From Cohnella candidum (GTDB lineage Bacteria > Bacillota > Bacilli > Paenibacillales > Paenibacillaceae): DNA of 64,000 nt. A model generated the notes under the pieces. That model was given only the letters and a program-made list of their open reading frames with translations. It had not been told where the DNA came from and did no database searches. Of the stretch, positions 49,016 to 57,388 are shown in pieces; position 1 is the stretch's first letter, and every line of letters begins with the position of its first letter. Both the position numbers and the translations under genes were made by a program. The DNA lies in the NCBI RefSeq assembly GCF_003713065.1, contig NZ_CP033433.1, forward strand, positions 4,861,501 to 4,925,500. The letters are read 5' to 3'.

Positions 49016-49360
49016 TTATTTCCAGCTGAGCACGGCGATGCCGGCCAGAATGATGACCGTGCCGATCCAGCGGGTCGGAGGAATGCTCTCTTTGAAAAGC
49101 GCGAATGCGACGATCAGCGCGAATACATAGGCGAAGCTCTGGAGCGGGTAAACGAAGCTGAGCGGCAGTCGGGATAGCACGTACAGCCAAATGACCGTCG
49201 CAACGCCGTACAGGAATACGCCCAGGATAATCAAAGGCGAAAACAGCACGTGAAGCGCGTTTTCGAGTTGGAGTCCGCCGGCTTTGGACAAGCCGATTTT
49301 CCAGACAACTTGGCCGGCTACGAGCAGCACGATGTTGAGCAGGAGCGCGAGATACACCAT
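49016..49360 (-). CDS. EamA/SMR-type small membrane protein (ArnE/F-like flippase candidate)
   Basis: The 114-residue protein has four helices (LALLLNIVLLVAGQVVWKIGL, LIILGVFLYGVATVIWLYVLS, FVYPLQSFAYVFALIVAFALF, WIGTVIILAGIAVLSW). The LPLSFVYPLQS segment is typical of half-size EamA/SMR proteins such as ArnE and ArnF, which flip lipid-linked aminoarabinose. Here it would move the polyprenyl-phosphate sugar outward for the GT39 enzyme. It is spaced 2 bp from the DUF2304 gene. Confidence 0.82.
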   Translation of the reverse strand: MVYLALLLNIVLLVAGQVVWKIGLSKAGGLQLENALHVLFSPLIILGVFLYGVATVIWLYVLSRLPLSFVYPLQSFAYVFALIVAFALFKESIPPTRWIGTVIILAGIAVLSWK

Positions 49361-49362
49361 GG

Positions 49363-49719
49363 TTACTGTCCCTCTTCAACTTGGATTCGATCCAATTGGT
49401 GCTTCGCCATGCCCAGCTCCTGGGTCAGCCGGATGACGCGCTCCGTCAGGCGGGAAACCACGACGGTCAAGTGCAGGATCAGCACCAGGCAGACCATGAT
49501 CCCGACAAGGAACAGCAGCGCGGGAGCGTATTTAACCCCGAGAAGCGAAGCGGCGCCCTCCAGCAAAGTCGTGCTTAAAGACAGAATGAAGAGAATGAGG
49601 CCGAATAACAGCCAGAGAAGAGAATATTGTTCCCGAAGCAGCCTTCGGCGCATCAAGTAGAAAACCGCGAACACGAGACCTGCGCTAAGGACGATCGACA
49701 GTGCCTGTACTCTCTCCAT
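49363..49719 (-). CDS. DUF2304 membrane protein
   Basis: The 118-residue protein has three helices and an amphipathic C-terminal helix that may form a coiled coil (VSRLTERVIRLTQELGMAKHQLDRIQ). EQYSLLWLLFGLILFILSL matches DUF2304. This family is often found beside GT2 dolichol/polyprenyl-phosphate mannosyltransferase-like genes, as here, and may help organise the enzyme. The ATG follows GGGGAGGAAACGG. Confidence 0.82.
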   Translation of the reverse strand: MERVQALSIVLSAGLVFAVFYLMRRRLLREQYSLLWLLFGLILFILSLSTTLLEGAASLLGVKYAPALLFLVGIMVCLVLILHLTVVVSRLTERVIRLTQELGMAKHQLDRIQVEEGQ

Positions 49720-49735
49720 AACCGTTTCCTCCCCG

Positions 49736-50437
49736 TTAGCGGAAGCTTTTAACCATGACGGAAAGCGAAACCTTCACCATATAATAAGCGGATTTAAGCG
49801 AGGTGATGGAAGATGACCCGGCTTGGCGGGGTTCCATCTGCACGGAAACTTCCCGGATTCGGCAGCGGTTCCGCTTCGCAATGACGAGCGAGTCGACCTC
49901 CGGGTAGTCTGACGAGTATTCTTCGGCGAACAGCTCGATGACCCGGCGGTTGGCGGCCCGGAAACCCGAGGTCACGTCCTTGAGCGGCTGCCGGGTGAAG
50001 AACGTCACCAGAGCGGACAGGATGTAGATGCCCGTCCTGCGGCTGACCGTCGAGCGGAAGTCGGTCTTGTCCACGAAACGGGAACCGATGACCATATCCG
50101 CTTCATTACGGAGCAGCGGTTCGAGGATTTTAGGCAGCTCCTCGGGCTTATGCTGGCCGTCGGCGTCTACCTGTACGGCAATGTCGAAACCGTTGGCGGC
50201 GGCATACCGGTAGCCGGTCTGGACGGCTCCTCCGATGCCGAGGTTTTGAGGAAGCCGGATGACTCGCGCTCCGGCGGCTTTGGATACTTGGGAGGTTCGG
50301 TCGGCGGAGCCGTCATCGATGACTAATACGGTGAAATCCGGCTGCAGCCGGAGAATGGTGCGAATGACGGAGAAAATGGACTTATCCTCGTTGTAGGCGG
50401 GAATGATGATGCATACTTTGGGCGTTGCGGCGTTCAT
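49736..50437 (-). CDS. GT2 glycosyltransferase (polyprenyl-phosphate sugar synthase type)
   Basis: The 233-residue enzyme starts CIIIPAYNEDKSIFSVIRTIL and has VLVIDDGSADRT, the QVDADGQHKPEEL nucleotide/metal motif (DAD) and GSRFVDK. It resembles dolichol-phosphate mannosyltransferase without membrane helices; a C-terminal amphipathic segment may dock it on the membrane. It would make the lipid-linked sugar donor for the operon. It is first in the operon, with ATG after CGGAGGGATGTC. Confidence 0.88.
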   Translation of the reverse strand: MNAATPKVCIIIPAYNEDKSIFSVIRTILRLQPDFTVLVIDDGSADRTSQVSKAAGARVIRLPQNLGIGGAVQTGYRYAAANGFDIAVQVDADGQHKPEELPKILEPLLRNEADMVIGSRFVDKTDFRSTVSRRTGIYILSALVTFFTRQPLKDVTSGFRAANRRVIELFAEEYSSDYPEVDSLVIAKRNRCRIREVSVQMEPRQAGSSSITSLKSAYYMVKVSLSVMVKSFR

Positions 50438-50596
50438 GACATCCCTCCGTTTAATCTCCTATCTATCCAATATGCACTTCCAGGATTAAATAACGTGAGT
50501 CATCATGTTAAATCTATGTATGAAATGTTAGTAGTCCCGGTTTGCTTGCGGCGGGAGGGTGGCATGGATTTATCGCCGGCCACATGAAAATCGCGC

Positions 50597-50625
50597 TTGA
50601 CACGTTACAGACTGTAACTTAAATT
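50597..50625 (+). promoter_or_regulatory. Promoter with palindromic operator inside the spacer (SinI-like gene)
   Basis: TTGACA (50597-50602) and TAAATT (50620-50625) are 17 bp apart. The spacer consists almost wholly of the perfect palindrome GTTACAGACTGTAAC (50604-50618), with one further half-site GTTACAG at 50638-50644. A dimeric repressor binding here would block transcription. Confidence 0.65.
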
Positions 50626-50675
50626 AAGAGAAGCGACAGTTACAGTATGTATCGTTCGTGGAGGTCAAATTTCAA

Positions 50676-50840
50676 ATGTCCAATGTCAGGGCAGTTGCCG
50701 AGATGGACCAGGAATGGGTGAAGCTGGTCAAAAACGCCCGTAGCTCCGGAATGAGCGTCGAGGAAATCGGAAGGCTTTTGCAATGCTTCAAGGAGAAAAA
50801 GAAGCAGCGGAATCACCTGGCTCCATCGCGATCCGCTTAA
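50676..50840 (+). CDS. SinI-like antirepressor
   Basis: The 54-residue protein contains EMDQEWVKLVKNARSSGMSVEEIGRLL, close to the dimerisation helix pair of B. subtilis SinI (ELDQEWVELMVEAKEANISPEEIRKYL). SinI binds the biofilm repressor SinR and frees matrix genes. No SinR-type gene is adjacent, so it acts in trans. ATG 50676 lies 9 nt after GGAGGTC; a GTG at 50658 would overlap that site. It is a single-gene unit between a palindrome-bearing promoter and a terminator, so its own level is tightly controlled. Confidence 0.8.
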   Translation: MSNVRAVAEMDQEWVKLVKNARSSGMSVEEIGRLLQCFKEKKKQRNHLAPSRSA

Positions 50841-50884
50841 AATCTTCCAGAGATTCTGCTACAATGCCCATAAGAGACGTTTGA

Positions 50885-50917
50885 AGAAGCCTTCCCTCAC
50901 CGGGAAAGCTTCTTTTG
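50885..50917 (+). terminator. Rho-independent terminator
   Basis: AGAAGCCTTCCC (50885-50896) pairs with GGGAAAGCTTCT (50902-50913) with one internal mismatch. TTTTG follows. Confidence 0.75.
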
Positions 50918-50961
50918 TTAAGAACGATATTTGCAGCACAAAATCGGGAGGATGATCGAGG

Positions 50962-52158
50962 ATGAGACGGTGGGGTTTGAGCGGATTGATCGGATTGGTC
51001 TTGCTTCTGTCTGCTTGCGAAGGTACGGAAAACGATTCGCAGCCTGCCGTTTCTACTTCTTCCTCTTCTCCGTCGGTATCGGCATCGGAGGCCCGGGGAG
51101 AAGTCCGCCTTATGGCTGCTGCCGACGAGGGAACCTTCGACCGCCCCGTCGGCATGGCGCTCCGAAGCGGAGCAACGGGAAAGGCCTACATTGTGGAGCA
51201 ACCCGGTCGAATCCGCCTGCTGGACTTGAGAAGCCCGAAAGACAAGCCTCCCGTCGTGCTCGACATCACCGACCGCGTGAAGGACGACGGCAACGAGCAA
51301 GGGCTGCTGGGACTGGCTTTTGACCCTGCCAAACCGGAGGAAGCGTACGTCAACTATACGACCGCAACGCATACGGTCATTGCCAGGTTCAATGCGGATC
51401 CTGCTTCCCAGGACAGGCTGGACCCGGCCAGTGAGCAGGTTATTTTGACTTTCAAGCAGCCATACGCGAACCATAACGGCGGCCAGCTGGCGTTCGGGCC
51501 GGACGGTTTGCTGTACATTGGGACAGGCGACGGCGGAGGGGCGGGCGATCCGAAAGGCAACGGCCAGAACAAGATGTCGCTGCTGGGCAAAATTCTCCGC
51601 ATCGACGTGAGCCGCGGGGAAGGCGGGCGCATGTACGCGATCCCGTCGGACAACCCCTTCGCGGGCGGGGGAGGCGCACCGGAGATTTACGCCTTCGGGC
51701 TCCGCAACCCTTGGAGGTTCAACTTCGATTCCCAGACAGGGGAGCTCTGGGCCGCGGACGTCGGACAGAACGAATGGGAGGAAATCGACGTCATCCGGAA
51801 GGGCGGCAATTACGGTTGGAATACCCGCGAAGGCAAAGCCTGTTACAAGCCTGCGAAGGGCTGTGCGGCCGAAGGCTTGATCGATCCCGTTTACGTGTAT
51901 GGCCATGATCTCGGCGTATCCGTGACCGGCGGTTATGTTTATCGAGGCGAATCCATTCCGGAGTGGGCCGGCTTGTACGTGTACGCCGATTATGCCACGG
52001 GAACGGTTTGGGGACTGCGGCGCCAAGAGGGAGGCGGCGTTGAAAACCGGACCCTGCTGGAGACGGGCAAGCAAATTACGTCATTCGGAGCGGATGAAGC
52101 GGGGGAAATTTACGTCGTGTCGCAGAGCGGCGGCATTTTCAAAATCGGAGTTGGATGA
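50962..52158 (+). CDS. PQQ-type aldose dehydrogenase lipoprotein (GSDH/YliI family)
   Basis: The 398-residue lipoprotein (lipobox LSAC, Cys19) has a Ser-rich linker and a six-bladed propeller of the soluble glucose/sorbosone dehydrogenase family. It shows NEQGLLGLAFDP, the active-site His in ANHNGGQLAFGPDGLLYIGTGDGG, IYAFGLRNPWRF and GGNYGWN. These enzymes oxidise aldoses at C1 with PQQ; Bacillales rarely make PQQ, so cofactor supply or true activity is open. The ATG follows GGGAGGATGATCGAGG. Confidence 0.88.
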   Translation: MRRWGLSGLIGLVLLLSACEGTENDSQPAVSTSSSSPSVSASEARGEVRLMAAADEGTFDRPVGMALRSGATGKAYIVEQPGRIRLLDLRSPKDKPPVVLDITDRVKDDGNEQGLLGLAFDPAKPEEAYVNYTTATHTVIARFNADPASQDRLDPASEQVILTFKQPYANHNGGQLAFGPDGLLYIGTGDGGGAGDPKGNGQNKMSLLGKILRIDVSRGEGGRMYAIPSDNPFAGGGGAPEIYAFGLRNPWRFNFDSQTGELWAADVGQNEWEEIDVIRKGGNYGWNTREGKACYKPAKGCAAEGLIDPVYVYGHDLGVSVTGGYVYRGESIPEWAGLYVYADYATGTVWGLRRQEGGGVENRTLLETGKQITSFGADEAGEIYVVSQSGGIFKIGVG

Positions 52159-52175
52159 GCAGGGCCAAAAAGTTA

Positions 52176-52234
52176 TTGACAGAACAAAATGAAAGCGGTA
52201 ACATGAGCGTACAACAACTTGAAAACCTTTTCAA
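52176..52234 (+). promoter_or_regulatory. Promoter and operator of the LacI-type regulator
   Basis: TTGACA (52176-52181) and TAACAT (52199-52204) are 17 bp apart. The palindrome TTGAAAACCTTTTCAA follows at 52219-52234, just downstream of the start point, a classic autorepression site. Confidence 0.7.
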
Positions 52235-52252
52235 ACGGAGATGGAGTTCAGC

Positions 52253-53260
52253 ATGAAGCCCACCATCAGAGATGTCGCCAAGATGGCGAATGTCTCCATC
52301 AGTACGGTTTCACGCGTGATGAACTCGCCTGAATCCGTCGTGGAGAGCAAGAAACAACGCGTGCTTGGCGCCATCGAAGAGCTGAAGTACAAACCGAACG
52401 CACTCGCCAGGGGATTGATCTCCAAGAAAACGCACACGCTTGGCGTGGTTATCCCGGACATCCGGAACGCCTACTACGCCGAAATCATCCGAGGGATGGA
52501 GGATGCCTCCAAGAAACTAGGCTACAGCCTGATCATCTGCAACACGGATGCCGACCGCAATCGCCTGTTTTCCTACCTCAACACCTTCTACGAAAAGCAA
52601 GTCGACGGTTTGCTCTACACGAGCGACGCCGTTTTCCCCGACTACTACAAAGAGCTGAAAAGGCTGCGGATGCCCGTCGTTCTCGTCTCTACCCATTCGA
52701 TGGAGTATGAGCTTCCTTCGGTGAAGATCGACGATGAGCAAGCCGCTTACGATGCCACGGCTTTTCTGATCGAAGCGGGACACCGCAGCATCGGCATGAT
52801 CAGCTTCGACCTCAGCGACAGCATCGCGGGGCAAACGCGGTACCAAGGTTACGTCCGCGCCTTAAGGGAACATAACCTCGAATTCAGCAAAGACAACGTC
52901 TTTTTCATCCAAGAATACTACCATGATCCGTATGTCGCGGCCGAGAGCCTGCTCCGTCAAGCTCCGAATCTGACCGCCGTCTTCGCGTCTTCCGACGTTC
53001 TCGCCATGGGGCTCCTCAGTTACCTGTACGAGAAAGGAATTCAGGTCCCGGATGAGATCTCGGTTATCGGATTCGACAACATCCGGGTGTCGAGCCTCAC
53101 GATCCCGAAGCTGACGACGGTCGCTCAACCCATGTACCAGATCGGTTACCGGGCCGTCGAGAAGCTGGACGCCCGCATCGGCGGGGAAGCCGATCCGCAG
53201 CTCAGGGAATTGGTGCCTCACGAAATCATCGTAAGAGGGTCTACCCGGAGGTTGAAGTGA
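52253..53260 (+). CDS. LacI-family transcriptional regulator
   Basis: The 335-residue protein has an N-terminal LacI helix-turn-helix (TIRDVAKMANVSISTVSRVMN), hinge helix NALARGLIS, and a periplasmic-binding-like sensor domain (GVVIPDIRNAYYAEIIRGMED, FASSDVLAMGLL, ISVIGFDNI). Two near-identical palindromes, one before this gene and one before the ABC importer downstream, make it the local repressor of sugar uptake. I choose ATG 52253, 6 nt after GGAG; ATG 52241 has its Shine-Dalgarno too close. Confidence 0.92.
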   Translation: MKPTIRDVAKMANVSISTVSRVMNSPESVVESKKQRVLGAIEELKYKPNALARGLISKKTHTLGVVIPDIRNAYYAEIIRGMEDASKKLGYSLIICNTDADRNRLFSYLNTFYEKQVDGLLYTSDAVFPDYYKELKRLRMPVVLVSTHSMEYELPSVKIDDEQAAYDATAFLIEAGHRSIGMISFDLSDSIAGQTRYQGYVRALREHNLEFSKDNVFFIQEYYHDPYVAAESLLRQAPNLTAVFASSDVLAMGLLSYLYEKGIQVPDEISVIGFDNIRVSSLTIPKLTTVAQPMYQIGYRAVEKLDARIGGEADPQLRELVPHEIIVRGSTRRLK

Positions 53261-53274
53261 ATTTTTATGCATCA

Positions 53275-53294
53275 GTTTGAAAAGCTTTTCAAAC
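53275..53294. promoter_or_regulatory. LacI-type operator before the ABC importer
   Basis: GTTTGAAAAGCTTTTCAAAC is a perfect 20-bp palindrome 15 bp after the regulator stop and about 118 bp before the binding-protein gene. Its arms match the operator at 52219-52234. A possible downstream promoter is TTGACG (53353) with TGGAAT (53376), 17 bp apart. Confidence 0.75.
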
Positions 53295-53411
53295 TCAATT
53301 GCCGAGGTTAATGATGTGGGGAGGTGGATCGGAATTCCAATTGTAAGCGTATTTGACGGCAATGCGTAAAGACTTTGGAATTTTACTATTCGCGACAAGG
53401 GGTTGAATGGA

Positions 53412-54833
53412 TTGATCAAGAAAAAGAGTTTTGCGATCACATTGGTACTGATCATGGCGTTCTCCATGCTGCTGGCGGCTTGCGGCAGCAAGAAAGACAA
53501 CAACGAAGCTTCTCCGAGCGCGAGCGCAAGCGCGAGCACGCCGGCAAGCACCGAATCCGCATCGCCGAGCGCTTCCCCGAGCGCCAGCGCCGCAAGCGGC
53601 GGAGCATTGGCCGACGCACTGGCCGGCAAGTTCAAAGGAACGAAAGTCACGATGTTCGGTCCTTTCGTGGACGTCGACCAAGTGAAGTTCGAAGCCGCGA
53701 TTAAAGACTTCGAAGACAAAACCGGCATCGACATCGCTTACGAAGGCTCCAAAGAATTCGAAGCGACGATCTCCGTCCGCGTTAACGGCGGCAACGCTCC
53801 GGACATCGCGGACTTCCCGCAGCCGGGCTTGCTCGCGAACATCGCGAAAACGGGCAAAGTCATCGACGTGAACTCGTTCCTCGACAAAGCGACGATGGAG
53901 AAGAAGTACAACAAGAGCTGGCTCGACATGGCCACCATGGACGGCGCGAACGGCAAAATCATGGCCGGCGTATGGGCGCGCAGCAGCGTGAAGAGCTTGG
54001 TTTGGTACAACAAGAAACAATTCGACGCAGCAGGTTACACCATTCCGAAAACGTGGGATGAACTGCTCAAGCTGACCGATCAAATCGCCAAAGACGGCGA
54101 CCCGGCTTGGGCGATCGGCATCGAATCCGGCGCGGCAACCGGCTGGCCGGCAACCGACTGGATCGAAGACATCATGCTGCGCACGACGACTCCGGAAAAC
54201 TACGACAAGTGGGTCAAAGGCGAGCTTCCGTTCACCGATCCGATCGTGAAAAACGCGGTTCAAAAAATGTCCGACATCTGGTTTAAGGACGGAGCCGTAT
54301 ATGGCGGCCGCAAGTCCATCGTGACGACGGCGTTCGGCGACGCTCCGAAAGTATTGTTCGACAACCCGCCGAAAGCATGGCTGCATCGCCAAGCCGGCTT
54401 CATTACCAGCTTCTTCCCGGAAGGCCTGAAGGCCGGGGAAGACTACGACTGGTTCCCGCTGCCTTCGATCGACCCGCAATACGGCACTCCGGCTCTCGTC
54501 TCCGGCGATATCTACGCGATGTTCAACGACCGTCCGGAAGTCCGCGCCGTCATGGAATTCTTCACGACGGGCGAGTCCATCAAGACCTGGGTCCAATCCG
54601 GCGGCGTTATCGCTCCGATGAACGATGCCGATCCTTCCTGGTACTCCACGGACGTCGAGCGCCGCATGGCTCAATTCGTGAAAGACGCTACCGCGATCCG
54701 TTTCGACGGTTCCGACCTCATGCCGGGCGCAGTAGGCGCAGGCACGTTCTGGAAGGGCATGACCGACTACGTGAGCGGCACGGTCAATCTCGACAAAGCG
54801 ATGGAAGAGATCCAGGCCGGCTGGAAGAAGTAA
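53412..54833 (+). CDS. Sugar-binding lipoprotein of ABC importer (AglE-like)
   Basis: The 473-residue lipoprotein (lipobox LAAC, Cys24) carries a long Ser/Ala/Pro-rich linker (about 31-68). The mature part reads FVDVDQVKFEAAIKDFEDKTGIDIAYEGSKEFEATISVRVNGGNAPDIADFPQPG, as in alpha-glucoside-binding proteins (AglE type). The start is TTG 53412, 10 nt after CAAGGGG; TTG 53403 is too close to that site. It is followed by two permeases and preceded by the LacI operator. Substrate assignment to alpha-glucosides is by resemblance only. Confidence 0.87.
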   Translation: MIKKKSFAITLVLIMAFSMLLAACGSKKDNNEASPSASASASTPASTESASPSASPSASAASGGALADALAGKFKGTKVTMFGPFVDVDQVKFEAAIKDFEDKTGIDIAYEGSKEFEATISVRVNGGNAPDIADFPQPGLLANIAKTGKVIDVNSFLDKATMEKKYNKSWLDMATMDGANGKIMAGVWARSSVKSLVWYNKKQFDAAGYTIPKTWDELLKLTDQIAKDGDPAWAIGIESGAATGWPATDWIEDIMLRTTTPENYDKWVKGELPFTDPIVKNAVQKMSDIWFKDGAVYGGRKSIVTTAFGDAPKVLFDNPPKAWLHRQAGFITSFFPEGLKAGEDYDWFPLPSIDPQYGTPALVSGDIYAMFNDRPEVRAVMEFFTTGESIKTWVQSGGVIAPMNDADPSWYSTDVERRMAQFVKDATAIRFDGSDLMPGAVGAGTFWKGMTDYVSGTVNLDKAMEEIQAGWKK

Positions 54834-54864
54834 TTTGATTCGATTCCTTTGAAACAAGCAAAGT

Positions 54865-54912
54865 AACGGAGGGCACTCCCGGGCATCCGACGCGTGTTGC
54901 CCTCCGTTTTCT
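54865..54912 (+). terminator. Attenuator-like hairpin between binding protein and permease
   Basis: AACGGAGGGCA (54865-54875) pairs with TGCCCTCCGTT (54898-54908) and TTCTTTG follows. As in the other importer of this window, it probably lowers permease expression relative to the binding protein. Confidence 0.7.
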
Positions 54913-54950
54913 TTGCGCCATATCGGAAAGACAAGAAAGGAAGATCCGCG

Positions 54951-56036
54951 ATGTCAACAGCTTCCGCTGCCAAACGCAGCATGCCTCGAATCGCCTTATG
55001 GTCGGTTCTCGTGCCTCTGTTCAACGTGGCCGTGCACTCCGCCATTTTCGTGTTCCTGCGGGACAGCGCGCTGCCTCCGGTCTTATACGCGATTCTGGCC
55101 ATTCTGTGGGGAGTCGGAGGCGTATATTCCATCTATTGGTCCTTTAACTGGGTGATCGAGCAATATTCGGACGTCTGGAAAAGGAGAATCCAGCCGTTCC
55201 TGTTCATCGGTCCCGCGATCGGGCTGCTGGCTTGGCTGCTGCTCATTCCGACGATCCGCACGTTCATCATGAGCTTTCAGGACGCGAGCTCCAGCAAATT
55301 CGTCGGCTTCGCCAACTACGCGGCGGTATTCACGAACCGGCTTCTGCTGACTGCGTTGCGGAACAACTTGCTGTGGGTCGTGTTCGGTGCGACTGCGTGT
55401 ATCATTCTCGGTCTGTTGATCGCCGTGCTGGCTGATCGAAGCAGCTTCGAGCGTTTGGCGAAAATCATCATTTTCATGCCGATGGCGATTTCCTTCGTCG
55501 CGGCGGGCGTGATCTGGAAGTTCATTTACTACTATCAGCCGGGCGATGAGCAAATCGGCCTGCTGAACGCCATCGTCGTCCACTTCGGCGGAGATCCGCA
55601 AGCTTGGACCAGCATGACGCAGCCTTGGAACAATCTGTTCCTCATCGTGATCCTGATCTGGATGCAGACGGGCTTCGCGATGGTCATTCTGTCGGCCGCT
55701 TTGAAAGGCGTGCCGGAGGATATTCTGGAAGCCGCCCGCATGGACGGCGCCGGGGAAATCCGCATTTTCTTCCGCATCATCATCCCGTTCATCTCGGGAA
55801 CCCTGTTGTCCGTCACGACGACGGTCATCGTGTTCACGCTCAAAATTTTCGACGTCGTCATGGTCATGACCGGCGGTCAATATGACACCGAGGTCGTGGC
55901 GACCCAGTTTTACCGGCAGTTCTTCATGTACCAAAACTTCGGATACGGCTCGACGCTTGCCATCGTCCTCCTGATCGCCGTCATTCCCGTGATCGTGTTC
56001 AATTTGCGCCAGATCCGGAAACAGGGGGAGATCTGA
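54951..56036 (+). CDS. ABC sugar permease (AglF-like)
   Basis: The 361-residue protein has two extra N-terminal helices (LWSVLVPLFNVAVHSAIFVFL, VLYAILAILWGVGGVYSIYWSF) before the standard six, and the EAA loop PEDILEAARMDGAGEIRIFFRIIIPFI. Extra N-terminal helices are usual in the AglF/MalF type. ATG 54951 follows AGAAAGGAAG. It ends 1 bp before the next permease start. Confidence 0.9.
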   Translation: MSTASAAKRSMPRIALWSVLVPLFNVAVHSAIFVFLRDSALPPVLYAILAILWGVGGVYSIYWSFNWVIEQYSDVWKRRIQPFLFIGPAIGLLAWLLLIPTIRTFIMSFQDASSSKFVGFANYAAVFTNRLLLTALRNNLLWVVFGATACIILGLLIAVLADRSSFERLAKIIIFMPMAISFVAAGVIWKFIYYYQPGDEQIGLLNAIVVHFGGDPQAWTSMTQPWNNLFLIVILIWMQTGFAMVILSAALKGVPEDILEAARMDGAGEIRIFFRIIIPFISGTLLSVTTTVIVFTLKIFDVVMVMTGGQYDTEVVATQFYRQFFMYQNFGYGSTLAIVLLIAVIPVIVFNLRQIRKQGEI

Positions 56037-56037
56037 G

Positions 56038-57135
56038 ATGAGAAGAAGGAAATCACGCCGCACGGGCTCCAAAACGCTCGTCAACACGATACTCGCCGTC
56101 ATCTGTCTCATTTGGCTCATCCCGACGGTAGGACTGCTCGTTTCCTCGTTCCGCCCGGCCAGCGATATTTTAAAAACCGGCTGGTGGACGGTCGCGCCTC
56201 ATCGGGAGAACGTCACCAAGGATAAAATCCAGCTTCCGAAAGACACGGATTTGAGGCAGCCGATCGAAGTGCAGGGCAAAACGTATACCGACGCTGAACT
56301 TCGCAAAGGAGTCAAGGCGCCCGACGGTTCCACGCTGGTTTGGGAAAACCGCCGCGCTCGCCTGATTGACATACAGAAGCCCGGCTGGAAAATGAACGCC
56401 GACTTTACGCTGGATAACTACAAAGGCGTTCTGACCGGCAAAACCTACAAGCTCGTGCAGCCGGACGGCAGCGAGCGGACCGAGAAGGGCAGTAACCTGT
56501 CGCGGGCGTTCCTGAACACGATCGTCGTGTCGATCCCGGCGACGGTCATCCCGATCTTGATCGCAAGCTTCGCCGCGTATGCGTTCGCTTGGCTCAAATT
56601 CCCGTTCCGCAAAACGCTGTTCGTGATGGTGATCATGCTGCTCGTCGTTCCGTTGCAGGTGGCGCTCATTCCAGTGTCGAATGATTTCGCGGCGCTCGGG
56701 CTGAACGGCAACTTCCTCGGCATCTGGATCGCGCACGCGGGCTTCGGCTTGCCGCTGGCGACGTACTTCATGTACTCCTACATCAGCCAGCTGCCGAAGG
56801 ATCTGTTCGAATCGGCCTACATGGACGGCGCGACGAACTTCACGATTTTCACGCGGCTGATTCTGCCGCTCGCGGTTCCGTCGATCGCGTCGATCAGCAT
56901 CTTCCAGTTCCTGTGGGTGTGGAACGACTACCTCGTCTCGCTCATCTTCCTGGGCGGGCAGGAAAGCGTCCAGGTGTTGTCCATGCGGATCGCCAACATG
57001 GTCGGTTCCCGCGGCGATGCTTGGCACTTGCTCACCGCAGCCGCTTTCGTGTCGATGCTCATGCCGCTCGCCGTCTTCTTCGGCCTGCAGCGCTACTTCG
57101 TTCGCGGCCTGCTCGGCGGTTCGGTTAAGGGGTAA
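56038..57135 (+). CDS. ABC sugar permease (AglG-like)
   Basis: The 365-residue protein has one helix (ILAVICLIWLIPTVGLLVSSFRP), then an inserted outer domain of about 120 residues (WWTVAPHRENVTKDKIQLPK to EKGSNLSRAFLNT), then five helices with EAA loop PKDLFESAYMDGATNFTIFTRLILPLAVPSI and the ending RYFVRGLLGGSVKG. The insert is typical of AglG-type permeases. The ATPase is again not encoded nearby. Confidence 0.9.
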   Translation: MRRRKSRRTGSKTLVNTILAVICLIWLIPTVGLLVSSFRPASDILKTGWWTVAPHRENVTKDKIQLPKDTDLRQPIEVQGKTYTDAELRKGVKAPDGSTLVWENRRARLIDIQKPGWKMNADFTLDNYKGVLTGKTYKLVQPDGSERTEKGSNLSRAFLNTIVVSIPATVIPILIASFAAYAFAWLKFPFRKTLFVMVIMLLVVPLQVALIPVSNDFAALGLNGNFLGIWIAHAGFGLPLATYFMYSYISQLPKDLFESAYMDGATNFTIFTRLILPLAVPSIASISIFQFLWVWNDYLVSLIFLGGQESVQVLSMRIANMVGSRGDAWHLLTAAAFVSMLMPLAVFFGLQRYFVRGLLGGSVKG

Positions 57136-57154
57136 GCGAGTTTGGTTGTGCGCG

Positions 57155-57190
57155 AAAAGGCTTGGATCCCTCGGTTCCAAGCCTTTTTTG
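57155..57190 (+). terminator. Rho-independent terminator
   Basis: AAAAGGCTTGGA (57155-57166) pairs perfectly with TCCAAGCCTTTT (57176-57187), and T residues continue. Confidence 0.85.
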
Positions 57191-57213
57191 TGTTGGGAGC
57201 AGAGGTTTGGCGC

Positions 57214-57366
57214 GGAGTTATGTAACTTTCTTACACAATTCTGCCCGAACCCCCGTCTAGGTACGGAGTTATTTAACTTTGTTGCATAATTCCGATGGAA
57301 ACCCCGTCTAAGCGAGGAGATATGTAACTTTCTTACACAACTCTAACCGTAGACCAGTCTCAATAA
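57214..57366. repeat. Three hairpin repeats of 51 bp (family A)
   Basis: Units begin with GGAGTTATG (57214), GGAGTTATTT (57265) and GGAGATATG (57316), exactly 51 bp apart. Each has a stem such as GAGTTATGTAA with TTACACAATTC around CTTTC, then a more variable part containing GTCT near its end. The second unit changes both arms in step (ATTTAAC with GTTGCATAAT), so the fold is conserved better than the sequence. No open frame covers it. Its place is between a terminator and a convergent gene. Confidence 0.75.
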
Positions 57367-57388
57367 TGCTACAGCCAGTTGGAGCGCG

